From the NCBI GenBank assembly GCA_007449985.2, contig VIIQ02000005.1, forward strand, positions 558,001 through 622,000: a stretch of 64,000 nt of DNA, read 5' to 3'. Source of the DNA: Desmodesmus armatus. Lineage: Eukaryota > Chlorophyta > Chlorophyceae > Sphaeropleales > Scenedesmaceae. The notes beneath the pieces were generated by a model. It ran no database searches, was not told the DNA's origin, and saw only the letters and a program-made list of their open reading frames with translations. The position numbers and the translations under genes were made by a program. Positions 47,213-58,900 of this stretch are shown here, piece by piece; within the stretch, counting starts at the first letter, position 1; each line of letters begins with the position of its first letter.

Positions 47213-49193
47213 ATGCTGCATCAGCAGATACTATGCAGCCTAGCTTGTATCCCAGGCAACACACACAGGCAACCCACTAGGGTTTTGCACTGCTGCTCCC
47301 AGAGTCCAGCTGCGGCAGCACTGGCGCCTGTGCAGCTTGAGCCACACAAATGCTACTTGGTGGGAGTGGGACCAGGTAGCTTGGACCTGTGCACAGTAAG
47401 GCTTCTTGCTGCTACAAGCAAGTGTGTTGCAGTCCCACTGCTATCTATACAGCAGCTAGCACCCCATGTCACCAGGGTGGTGTGATGTACCGCAGGTCAA
47501 GGCTGTGCGCCTAATCAGCTCAGCAGAAGCCATTGTGTACGATGACCTAGGAACACAGGTATGTATCCTGCATTGCCACCACTCAGCAGCCTATGTGGAA
47601 GGAAGCTATAGCCTAGCTAGGCACACCAACTGCCAGTACCAAGTCACTCCTTGCCAGCACACGTTGATGCATCCTAAGAACCCTTGCTGTGTGCTGGCTG
47701 ACAGCAGACGCGTGGGGTTTGGCTGCAGGAGCTGCTGTCCGCTGTGCCTCCCGGTTGTGAGCTGCATTATGTTGGCAAGCGGGGTGGTCAGCCGTCCATC
47801 AAGCAGCAGGAGATCAATAAGCTGCTGGTGACCCTGTGTCAACAGGTGGGTGGGTGGGTAGGTGGGTACATGCAGCAGGGGGCAGTGACATGCTGTGCAA
47901 AAGATACAGGCAGAAACGTGTGATAGAGAGGGAGGTGAGGTACGTACGACTCCACAGACAGTAGGTGTGCACAATGCCCTGTGCAGCAGTAAGCTTTGCC
48001 AAAGGCTCCACATGTAGTAATGCGCAGGCCGCGACCGCTGTGAATGACATGGCAAGATTGCAGGTAGCCAGGCGATGCGGACCAGCTGCAGGACAGCAGA
48101 GGCTATATGGCCCAGAGGCTTGCTGTGTTGCCTCCTAGATCAAGCTCTTCCCACCAACCCCAGCCAGCCTGGTTGCTCCAGCCTGTGAAATTTAGTTTGT
48201 GATATCTTGTACTGTGTGCTGCAGGGCAAGTCTGTTGTGCGTTTGAAGGGTGGCTGTGTGTCAACCTTCTCTCGTGTCAGCAGTGAGGCAGCAGCACTGG
48301 CTGCTGCAGGCCTGGCATACGAGATGGTGCCGGGCGTGTCATCAGCAACAGCAGCACCAGTACTGGCAGGTACAGGCAGCCTGGCAGGAAGACGGGCAGA
48401 CAAATGCTTACATCACCAGTGCAGGGCAACAGCACTGATTGATCAGGTCTCCAGCAGGGGCTGCAGCCAAGACGGCCACAGCCCATGCCTGCCAGCGCTG
48501 TGACACGCGTTCAGAGGCTCCTGAGTCACGGTTACACTGATTTGTGTGCAACTTGAATTGACATTGCTGCCCGCAGGTTTGCCTCTTACTGACACACTGC
48601 TGGCTGGGTCATATGCTGTGGTCAGTGGTCACGACGCTGCAAGTATAGACTGGGGGGCGTTCCAGCGCATACCCACGCTGGTGGTGTTGATGGGTGGCAG
48701 GCAGCTAGGTGTGATTGCAGAGAAGCTGCAGGAGACAGGCTGGCCTGCAGACACACCGGTAAGCAAGGCAGGCAGGCTAGTGGGGGCCTCCTCTGTGCTT
48801 TCTCTGTAGTGCTTAGCATGCTGCTTGATGCTGTGGTTATGCTCTGTGCGCGTGCCTGCCTCCTGGATGTATATTCCCCAAGTATGCAGAGGCATCCACA
48901 CCATCAATAGTGCCTTCAAGTTCAGCACTGGCAGTGGAGATATTGGTCCAAGAGCACCGCACGGTGCTGCAGGCAAGCCTGTTTTGTGTGTCTTTCTGCA
49001 TGTACAGGTTGCGATAGTGAAAGAGGCAGGCCTGCCTTCTCAAGCCAGCTGGAGGTGCACGCTAGGCAGCATACAGCATGAGCTGGGCCCGTTGATGTCC
49101 AGCCTGTCACCCTGTGTGGTAGTTGTGGGGCAGGTGGTGGGGCTGCCTGCAGCCTGGAGCATGTTGCATACAGAGACAACAGCAGAGAGCTAA
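47213..49193 (+). CDS. Uroporphyrinogen-III C-methyltransferase-like protein
   Basis: Six exons (47213-47395, 47496-47558, 47729-47845, 48225-48369, 48577-48758, 49008-49193) total 876 nt, 291 aa. The first 40 residues look like an organelle transit peptide. Then come YLVGVGPGSLDLCT (SAM-binding GxGPG loop), VKAVRLISSAEAIVYDDLG, HYVGKRGGQPSIKQQEIN, VVRLKGG, MVPGVSSATAAPVLAGLPLTD, YAVVSGHD and a final VVVVGQVVGL. This is the order found in SUMT/CobA enzymes, which methylate uroporphyrinogen III at C2 and C7 to make the siroheme precursor. The usual GGDPxxFGRGGEE loop after LKGG is replaced by CVSTFSRVSSEAAA, and PLTHR by PLTDT. Both changes hit conserved substrate/SAM positions, so activity may differ from classic SUMT. 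Confidence 0.88.
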
Positions 49194-50153
49194 CAGGCTG
49201 GGTGACGCATCTGTGAGGATGGGGTGGCTAGGTCCAGGTGACATGGGATAGTGCCGTTGATGCAACTCGGAGTTGTTGGTAGTGCCTGCAGTTGATGTCT
49301 GGTGTGTGCTTGTTACAATCAACCATCAATGCACCATTCAAGGCAGGATACTGAGTTGCACTTGGTTGGGCCAACAAGGCTGGTTTGTTTGTTGGCAGCC
49401 AATATCAGAGGCAGCCAACACCAGACAGTTGAGCAAAAACACACCAAGCTGCGCCCAATCCACAGCGACTTGCACAATTGCACTGCCCAATTGGGCAGTG
49501 CAGGCTGCATAAGATGAAAACCGCAGCTTGCATCCGATGGTACATGCACTGAGCTAAACCAATGACCCGAACAGGACAAGCCTTCTACCCCAGACTGTGT
49601 GCTGCAACTGATGACAGTACGCACAGCCATCACGAACCATTGCAGCGCTGCACACTGCCAGCGCAGTGCAAAATACATTAGTCAGGGGCAGTGACACCGC
49701 ACCCCACGGCATCAGGCATCCAAAGCGCAACGCCTGGTGCAGCAGTTGTGTAATACAACACTGCAGTCAAATTCATACACGCATTGTATGCCAGAAGGTT
49801 GATCATCAGTGGACGCTCTCAGTGGCTGTCAACACCAACACTCGGCATGCCATGGGTGGCACTGCGCCACAAGAATTCGAGCCCCTGTGCAGTGCAGACC
49901 CCTTCAAAATTGTAGACACCCACACGGGCACGCCATGCACAACTTGCTTCAGCCGCTGACGGCTGCTTATCTTGGTGACTTGTCCCAGTTACCAAAGAGC
50001 GAGCTGCATCTTCCCACATGCATGCACAGTTCATGCCTTCCTCAACACATTTGCAGCCACATGGAGGAGATTCAAGAATCACGGTGCAGTGCAGTCATCA
50101 ATGTACCAAAATGTCCCAGGTCAGACTGTGCCCCACAACAAAACCCTGACCCA
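49194..50153. other. Convergent intergenic region
   Basis: It holds the 3' UTRs of the methyltransferase (+) and lipase (-) genes and a perfect 24-bp palindrome at 49479-49502. TGTAA at 49749-49753 (+) is a possible poly(A) signal. No gene is recognised. Confidence 0.5.
49479..49502. repeat. 24-bp perfect palindrome between convergent genes
   Basis: The half TGCACTGCCCAA is followed immediately by its exact reverse complement, with no spacer. It sits about 290 bp after the methyltransferase stop. Confidence 0.9.
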
Positions 50154-52480
50154 TCACAGTCCCTTGTACGGGTATGGCCGTCCCTCTGTGACTGGGAAGC
50201 TATCGCCGCAAAAAGTGCCTTTGCCGGTATCCGCCCACAGCTTGCATGTGTTGTTGTCATCACCACCAAACTGAGACAAGTAGCAGTTGTACGAGCACAC
50301 ATGAGTAGCAGCAAAGAATGTTCCAATCTGGCAAGGGAAAATCTTCCCAAACAACCCCCAAGCATCTGCCTGCTGTGGCATGTTCCTGGGGTCAATCACA
50401 AGGGAGCCAGGCACATGGCTGTAGGACCAGAACAACCGGCTATTAGTGGGCACAGATGCCCGCTGGCACCCCACCATGGGACTGCAAGGGATCTGAGGCA
50501 CCACATCGTGCAGGAAGGGCATGCGGCGGGCGTTGACGGTCTTGCCGAATTCATTCGCGAACACGCTGTCGCCGGCATTGGGAGGTGCAAACAGAAGTGC
50601 GTCGACCTTAGTCTTCTGACCTTGCTTGTTGAGGTACTCCTGCAGTGTGGAATCGTGCAGCAGACAGGCAGGGCGGTGAGTCAATGCCATCGATGGTGCA
50701 GGGGCTGCCTGCAGCGTTCTTTGTTAGCGGCACTGCTTTTCAGAAAGTGCCATAGCAGTGTCAAGTCAAACCGAGCCTCGGGCCGCACAGGCCTTGTATG
50801 TTGATCATCGTGTCAGGCAAGCATACGCCTTGACAAGGGGAGCCCGCCACCAGCAGGGCTACTAAACAGCAAAGGGTGTGAGATCCTGTGCATAATCCCA
50901 TCACTGTGGTGGCATCACTTGTGGCAGAAGCCATGCAGTGCACTCAGCCAGCATTCCAGCCACCAACCTGTGTGCCATACGAAATCAGGGTTGCCACGCC
51001 AGCACCCAAAGAGTGCCCAGCCACATACACGTTGGTGATCTTGCCATGGGTGGCGATCACATCTTTCAGTGCTGCTGCCACACCTCCCCACAGGCTTGCT
51101 GCTACCTTGGCAAAGCCCTGGTGCACATGGCCTGGGAACTTGATGTTGCCGGGCTGCAGGCTGGAGGAGCCAGTGTTGTAGTCAAAGTCTGCAAAGCACA
51201 CCAGGGTGGGAGGGCGATGCAAATCAGTCACTTGCAATCACGCTAATTGCAGCAGCTTGGGGCGATGTGGAACAGAGCCCCACTGGTTGATTCACGGCTG
51301 TATGCACATATGTGGAGGCCACGTGTGGACAACAGCTGTGCTTGCTAGGCATCACAACCTGAATTCAGGAGGCCTCCGCCAGAGGGTCCCATCTGCCTGA
51401 TGCCTCTACGTTCACCTTAGCTAAAGGTACACGGCGTTCAGTGCATGATGATGCATTTGCGGCACACACCGCAAGCGGCCAGTGAGTCCAGCACAGCCAC
51501 CCACCTGTCTTCCAGTCCTGCTCGGTTTGTGAGCCCCTGATGAAGATGACAACCTCACCGCCCTTGTGGATGACAGTGGCAAAGGGCCAGTAGGTGCCCA
51601 TACCGCTGGGCTGCCACATGGTAGAGTGCACGGTCCAGTCAGCAGGCACCTTCCACTGGTTGGGGCCCCCTGGAGTCCCTGGGGTGACTGTCTGGGGGGT
51701 AGGTGTGGCGGGACAGCTGGCCCACTGGTTGAAGTTGTAGAGGTTCTTCCAGATCCAGTACATGGAGCTGCCCTCAGAGGACCACAGGCTGGCGTCAAGT
51801 TCGGCTTTCAGGGGCCGCTTGTCCTCTAGGGGGAAGGGAAGTGAGACGCCTGGGGCAGAAAGCAGGGGAGGTAGCAGCACCATGTACACTGCTAGTGAGG
51901 AAGGGGTCATTCATATTTGCACGTGATGTGAACAAAACGTGCCAAACCCCGGCATCAACAAAAGGAGGTGGCGAGCACTGCGTGCATTTTCATGCACGTG
52001 ATGTGGGCTCCTAGGTTGGGGGTTGTGTGTTAGGTGGGGAAGACCCTGCCGCCTTCAAAGAGCGTGAGCCAAAGAGAGAATGTGCATGTGTGAATGTGTC
52101 ATAAGGGGGTCCTGAAGGATAGGCACGTTGAAGCCTTCAGTGTGGGCACATCACCTACCTGAGGGTGACTTTGAGTTGGCCGTTGTCTGCTTGTCCCCTT
52201 TACAGGCAGCAGTGCCCGAGGATTCGTAAGCTTTGATCAAGGCGGCCTCAGTTAGGTCCAGAAGCGGGCACTTCAAGGGGTTGCTGTTCAAGCCAGACGT
52301 GGCGCAAAAGTACTGGGTGTCAATTGGCTTCGAGGCGACACCCCTCATGGGGGTGAAAGGCCCCAAGGCTTTGCACACACTCTGGATGTCGCCAAGGTGG
52401 TCTCCTGGTTCCAAAGCTGTTGTTGCAGCGACTAGCACCATCACAAAGAAGGCGCGTGAGCGTGCACAAGAAAGAACCAT
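50154..52480 (-). CDS. Secreted class 3 (fungal-type) lipase
   Basis: Four exons in transcript order (52159-52480, 51505-51849, 50968-51188, 50154-50639) total 1374 nt, 457 aa. The N-terminus is a signal peptide (RAFFVMVLVAATTALEP). The core has VVIFIRGSQTEQDWKTDFDY (oxyanion-hole strand), HQGFAKVA, then VYVAGHSLGAGVATLISYG with nucleophile Ser282. Asp341 lies in PFLHDVVPQIP and His409 in ATHVCSYNCYL, completing a Ser-Asp-His triad typical of lipase_3 triacylglycerol or galactolipid lipases. Several Cys in the N-terminal 110 residues and near the C-terminus suggest disulfides in an extracellular or vacuolar enzyme. Exon 2 might start either at 51849 (used) or at a second AG 24 bases further in, in the same frame. 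A TATA-like sequence lies about 100 bp upstream of the ATG. Confidence 0.9.
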
Positions 52481-53423
52481 TCCGGACAGGAGCTTGCGTA
52501 TGTTGGCAGAAGTTTCGTGCTTTGCTTGTGTGTGAGCTGGTATGTGATCAATTTGGTACCTCCTCCATGTTTTGTCGGGCGATATATAGGGAATGTGGTC
52601 GGGCCCAAAACGGGAGAAGTGTGATGATCATCACTGAGCCCAAAGGAAACCCCAAGAACAAACGGGTTTTACCAGTGTCAGCAACCAGTTCCATTGCATC
52701 ATACTGATTTGGCTGCAGCTGCCTAGGGAGGCGTCAAGCTGGAACCAGCCTGGAAGTACTGTGTGATCGCGGTGCTTGAGCGTCTTTTGAGCGTATTCCG
52801 TTTATGCGATAGCTTTATGACGCCTTAATAACCCTCAATTCTCTTCTCAGATACACTTCAAACAGGTACCTCAACGGGGAAACATACAACTGCCTGTAGC
52901 TTGCAGTGCTTGATTGCTACGACATGACCGGCCTCACTGGTGTAGACATGGTACCCAAATGGCTCTGGTACCATGCCCTAAGTGCACCACTGAGAGACTT
53001 CAGCCGTTCCAGCCCTGCAGGGCAGCTGGTGTGCCCTGCACTTGCCAAGCCTTGAAGGACTGGAGGACTGGACGTGCTTCATTCGATTGCCTACTCAGAC
53101 TGCTGAACCCATCCAAAACCGTACAATACATTTAGCGTGTGCCACACTGAAGCAATCCTCCCTGCTGGCCCATGAGAAGCTATCAAAGAGTAACATGGGC
53201 CATGTCACTCTTCACCCCCGGGGAACCCCGGTGCTGCTTTACTGCCTTGCACTCGACCATCCGCCCATGCTACTGCCAGCGCAAGCTCCATCATTCAATT
53301 TGGGCTGTTTGGAAGCCACAGGCGCCTCAGGCAAGCACGTTGCACAGCTGCGTTCGGTTCACAAAGAAGCTTCAACTTCTTTTGAGCAGACCAACCGATA
53401 AGTCCAAAGGATCAAGACGCGCT
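52481..53423. other. Divergent intergenic region of lipase and U-box genes
   Basis: This holds both promoters. A TATA-like element is on the lipase side. The part from 52850 to 53420 is presumably U-box promoter and 5' UTR. The open frames there have no family similarity. Confidence 0.5.
52581..52590 (-). promoter_or_regulatory. TATA-like box of the lipase gene
   Basis: Minus-strand CCTATATATC lies about 101-110 bp upstream of the lipase ATG. A start site 25-35 bp downstream would leave a 5' UTR of about 70 bp. Confidence 0.45.
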
Positions 53424-55775
53424 ATGAGTTCAACTGCTGGCACCATGGCCGGGGCGTCCAGCTGTGTCACTTTGGCAGGGCACATCATAGAGCTGTTGAT
53501 GACATCAAAGGGCAACAAGGAGGAGTTTAGGTCCCTGCTGGTAGCAGTTCAGGGCATATACTCCTTTCTAAAGGAACTTCCCGAGGATGGGATCACACCT
53601 CAAGGCACCATTGTTTTGCGTGAGTACGCTAGTGGCAGGTGTCATTGTCACCGCTTGCGCAGTTGAACTCACCAGCGGGTGCCGCTGCAGTGCTCTTGGT
53701 GATTCTATGGCAACTGAATGTGTGTGCAAATTCCTGTCTCCAAATTCAACGTGCACAAACATGCAGTGCAGTGCGTGAACGACACCATCTATGCTGGCTC
53801 AGGCGGTGCAGCTGCTTGCAAGTCAAACATCGCCGGGTGCTCTTCCCCTACTGTTGCTCTGTCGTTGTTGAATAACACTGCAGGTCAGCTTCATGCCAAC
53901 CTGCTGCCTGCTAAACGGCTGTTGAGTGAGGTGGCCCGCATGGGTCCCCTGATGTCCCTCATCAAGGCCAATGTTGTGCGGGATGAGTTCCTGCGCATTA
54001 ACAGAGACATCACCAGCACATTCAGCCTCCTGGCAGCAGGGGAGCAGCTGCTGGTAAGGAATATGGACCACCTGCCGCCCGTGTGACTATGCGCAATGAA
54101 GCGTGACTGCTCTCTGTACTTCAAAATGGCATGTGACGGTGCTAGCAAGACCTGTGCATGTGTCAGTTTAGTTGCGCCCCGCTCAATTTGGTCTTGCTGC
54201 CACCAATGGCACGTGCATGTGCTGGACTATGTGCCGTCCTGTCCTGCCTTTCAGGACCTGGCGCGTAGCCGCTCACAGCAGATGAAGGATGCTGAGCAGA
54301 TCAGGAGGCAGCTGCTGAGCTGTGATTCTGACTTTTTTGCAGACGAAGCCGCAGCATTGGGCAGGTGAGCTGTCAGCGGGAGCGTCGTGGAGCGTGATGC
54401 CGGGATGAATTTGCCGGTGGTTGAATTCATCCTCTTTTGCGCCGCAGCACTCCAGCAGCAACCACTTGGCCCTCACGCCGAACACGGCAGGGTATCGTCA
54501 CCCTTCACCAAGCGGCTTGCATGTCAACCTTCTTCTGCCGTGCAGACTCCAAGATGTGGCTGCTGCTGGGCAGCAAGGCGGCTGGTCTGAGCAGAAGCTG
54601 CAGCGCCGGCTGCTGGACCAGCTGCAGCCTGAGGTGGCATGCATGCAGCCAGATGAGTTGCTGGCCGAGTTCAAGGCCCTGCAGATGCTGGTGATGTACA
54701 ATGGAGCTGGTGGTGGGGTGCAGCAGCAGGGGGACAGCAAGGGCAAGAAGGATGTGGACGCACAGACGGAGGAGTTTCTGGTGCAGCAGGTGGGCCGACA
54801 TTCGATTGTGTCAGACGTATTTGTTGCCCATGTCCAGTGCATATGCATCGCAGTGATGGCTGCACTGCTGTTGTGTGCTGAGCATTGCAGGTCGTCTTGA
54901 CACACCTTACTCAAGCATGGTGTGAATGCACAAGAAACACAGTTGATGGTTGCTGCCTGACGTGCCTGCCTGCATAGAGACCGGGACAGCTCGACTCTGT
55001 TGTGACTGTGCAACTTGGTCGACAGCTTGGCAATTATTGCGTCATAATTCACCCCTTGTACGTTGGTGGGGTACCGCAGGTGTGTGCTGCATTGGCTGCA
55101 ACTGTTGCCAGCACTACAGCAGGGCCCCTTCAGCCTGAGGCTGCTGCCTCCCCTCCCGCTGACTTCCTGTGCCCCATCAGCCAGCAGCTCATGGTGGACC
55201 CCGCTGTGCTAGTGGAAACGGGGCACAGCTATGAGGCAGCAAATATTTGCCGCTGGCTGGACACACACGGCACCTGCCCTATCACCAGACAGCAGCTGCA
55301 CAGCAAGCAGCTGGTGCCAAACATCAGCTTGAGGAAGGCCATTGCAGACTGGGCTGCGAGCCACGGTAGGATCATGCCGCCAGCACCAGTGTACAAGTCG
55401 CTGCACAGCGACACCTGTGGTGACTCAGGTGGCGGTGCTCCATGCGTGTCAGATGCTGCAGCTGCAGTAGACCAGTACCAGGAGCGAAGATCATCAGGAT
55501 TCACAGCAGCTGCAGCGGCCAACGGGACAGGTGTATCAGCGGCGACAGGCAGCCAGGACCCGTTCATCGTCAGTATGGCAGGTGCAGCTGGGCACAGGGG
55601 TGCGGGGCGCAACTTTGGCCACAGGGGTGCAGGGCGCAACAGCAGCAAGAGTGCCTTCCAGTGCTCGAGGACACGCTGGGCCGTGGGCATTGTTGCATTG
55701 CTGCTGGTGGCTGGTGGCATTGCAGCAGGCGTGGGGATCTTCTTCACCGTGAGAAGAAACAAGCAAGGTGTGTGA
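53424..55775 (+). CDS. Tail-anchored U-box protein with N-terminal helical bundle
   Basis: Five exons (53424-53619, 53884-54053, 54255-54364, 54546-54789, 55080-55775) total 1416 nt, 471 aa. Residues 10-130 are alpha-helical (IIELLMTSKGNKEEFRSLL, LLPAKRLLSEVARM, DEFLRINRDITSTFSLL) and resemble the four-helix N-terminal domain of MLKL/HeLo-type and plant U-box proteins; this is inference. Residues 130-235 look helical and charged. The U-box starts at Asp268 (DFLCPISQQLMVDPAVLVETGHSYE, CPITRQQL, LRKAIADWA) and would recruit an E2 to ubiquitinate substrates. A low-complexity linker follows, with two copies of HRGAGRN. A single transmembrane helix (about 440-463, VGIVALLLVAGGIAAGVGIFF) ends in VRRNKQGV, a tail anchor with the U-box facing the cytosol. 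No ARM repeats or kinase domain are seen. Confidence 0.88.
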
Positions 55776-55911
55776 TGTTCCGAAGATCACCGAGCAGCAT
55801 TGGCATGCACAGCTACGGCGAGAAAATAGTGATAGCCAGTGTTTGATCTTAGAGATGAGGATACGTCCTACTGCCCCCCCCCCTCTGCAGCATACCCTTC
55901 ACTGTGGCTTG

Positions 55912-58900
55912 ATGGCAGCTGCTCGAGCAGGTACACTCTGTAGGCGGCTGTTAACCCAACAATGGCTGCCGGAGAGGTACCACCTGCCACCTTTGCCCAA
56001 GCACGACAGCGCTGTCTCTACTCCACTACCTGCTAGCATATCTGGAACAGTGCCACAGAGCAATATCACTTATTGGTGCCTGCAGCAGCATGTAATGGGG
56101 GAGTATGTTACATGGACATTTTCGCCAAACAACAATGGCATTGCCCACCAGGATCGAGCCAGGTGAACCTCATAAGTTGTCTCCCCTGCGGTGGTTTGCA
56201 CCACCTACACCGGGTTGACCAAAGAAGGCAGAACCACCAGAATTGCAGCAAGTGCCAGCCATGCTAGGAACCTATTGTGTGCAGAGATGAGGGCAGGCAA
56301 CTATACCAGTGTGGACACAAGAAACAGAACAAAGTCAGTCAAATACCCATAGTAAGGCCAAGCAAGCGTGCTCTGCGCACTTTCATTTTGTACAAAGTGT
56401 GTGCCAGGGCCGACTGTTCGGCATGTTGAAACACAGTAGCAACACAATCTTGGTCACCCAACTGGACTGAAGCCGGGTCAGCAAAGGCTGGGCAGGCGGT
56501 GCGCAGATCATCATACACGGGACATTCAAGAATGAAGTGCTTTAGATCTTCAACATTGTTGCTGGTGCCAGTACGGGCCAGCACAGCAGCGCGGTTGGCC
56601 AGCGAAGCGTCCTGACCAGAGCACAAACGACAGATGCGATCCGCCCTTGGGACAGACTCCCTACGCTTGCGACCCTGCTCAATTTCAAGATGTGCAGAGC
56701 CAACACGCAACTGCGCCAGGTTTTGTGCCACGTTGAAAGACAAGCACAACTTCATATGCGGGGCTGCATGGTCTCTAGAGAAAGGATCAAAGCCAGGGTC
56801 AAGAGGGTATACCCATGCATGGTGTGTAAGCCTGTGAATGCCGGCAGACGGTGCAGTGCGAGGGCTGCCTTCTGTAAGACCCTGCCACCTATCACGGAAC
56901 AGGCCAGCCAAGGCAGCCTGCACAGCTGACTCCTGCCACCGCTGCTGCAACACCCACTCCAAAGGCTGCTGCCGCCAGCTACTATCAAGGAGCTGCAAGC
57001 CAGACATAGTGTGCAACACACCATACGACCAGCAACGCTGACAGCCATCCAAGGCCAACATAACGTCCTCGCGCCACACACAACTGGCCAGTGACCTGGG
57101 CTCCTCATCACGCGAATCCGACAGCTTGGTCCACCACCGCGCAGCCAGGACTACCCAGTGGTACATGACGGGAATGCGGTGCAGGTCCCGGTATAATACA
57201 TCCTTGGCAACCCCTTTGATGGATCCTGTCATGATCCTCAGGAACGAGGTGTGCACACTCTCGGCTTGTGTGTCGTACGGTGCGGAGTGCAGGCGCTTCA
57301 CAAACATTGCCGGGCCCCAGATATGCGACGCATATGACAACACAGGCTCGACCAAAATATCAAACATTCTGCACTTGATGTCAAACTGGGTGAGGCAAGC
57401 CCGACGACAGCGCGTCAGCATGGCATGCATGGCTTTGCTGCCGGAAACTGCCAGCGCGTCCGACGCCCCCAGAAGCCCCCGAGTGGCATGCACACGCACG
57501 CCCAGATACACGTACTCTGATTGCAGCGCAATTTCACGGCCCCGAAACACAAGGCGAAACCCTGCAGGCACCCTCAAGTGTTGCGGGCGGAAACACACGA
57601 CACAAGTCTTGTGCGGCGCAAGGTTCACCTCCATATCAAACAATGTGCAGAAGACATCAAGCACATCCACGATCTGCTGTATCTCGCAGGCCTCGAAGCT
57701 GAGCAACCCCACGTCGTCAGCATACATCACGTCAGGCACCTTAAGTCCACTCAGCACTGGCCCTGCCCCCGGCAACTTGAGCCTGATCAGGTAATGCAGC
57801 AACTCAATAAACAGGCCGAACAAGAGGGGGCTCAGCTCACTCCCCTGCTTTGTGCCAGACACTGTGGGGAAGGCGTCCCCAAGCTCCCCATTGACTGCCA
57901 CCTGACAGCACACCCGATCATACAACGCCACCAACATGTCCAGAAAGGGGCCATGCACACCCAACTGTCGACATCGCTCCAACAACAGGTCCCTCCTAAC
58001 CTTGTCAAAAGCCTTCTTAAAGTCCACAAAGACCACATACAAGCGACGGCGGCGATGCTGCGCCACACTGATCAGATGCTGCAGCGTGAAGATGGCATCT
58101 AGTGTGCCATGGCCCGGCCTAAAGCCACACTGGGTGGGAGCCCGAATGCTTGTCCCAGCTGACGGCACATGTGCAGTGTGTATGGTGTTGAGGACTTGCT
58201 TGTATTTGACCACCACCTGGCAATTGTTGTCTGTCCTGCAGCATCAACTCCTTCTTCAGGTGTACCTGTTCCTGCGAGCATGGGTGGACTGGAGACCAAG
58301 GGCAACTCGGACAGCAACAACACGAGCACAGGTGTGTGTTATAGGTGCACGTCATTGGCGGTTACCCAGTCCTGAGTAGTCAAAAGCAACTGCTACTTGC
58401 TTGGCATAGTTTGCTTTCGATTGTGTGCCACTGCCATACAGCAATGCAGACTGAGATTGGGTGGGTGCACATTTTTGGGTAAGCCTGAGTTACGCATGAC
58501 GCATGGGTTTTCTGCATACTGGTAATTTTAACCTTGGATGTGTGCCAGTACTGCGAGTTCAAAGCGCTGCTCAAGCCTAGCATCTGTTGTGGTGATCAAC
58601 CCTCATTCAAGGCATGTGCAGTCCTCTGGTTGTGATTTGAAGTACATGCTTGCCAGCCACTTGTATCATACGTGAGAGTGCTGCAGCATGTGACAAAATG
58701 GCCATCGGTCTAAATGGTCCAGCAAACAGTCATACATGGCACTGCGTCCTCTACACATGTGCATGATTTGCCTCAGACACTTCCAATGGATCCGGGACAT
58801 TTTGTAGTACTACTACGTATACCTGCCGAAGTGACTGACATGAATCACACGGCCAATGTGAGTGAAGGCGGCAGTGCCAGCCTGGAGCAGTACGGTCTGT

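Noticed and set aside
49809..50804. 331-codon open frame on the plus strand
   Set aside because: It is antisense to the last lipase exon, which has clear catalytic motifs. The plus-strand product shows no family features.
57126..57794. 222-codon plus-strand frame
   Set aside because: Antisense shadow of the reverse transcriptase frame.
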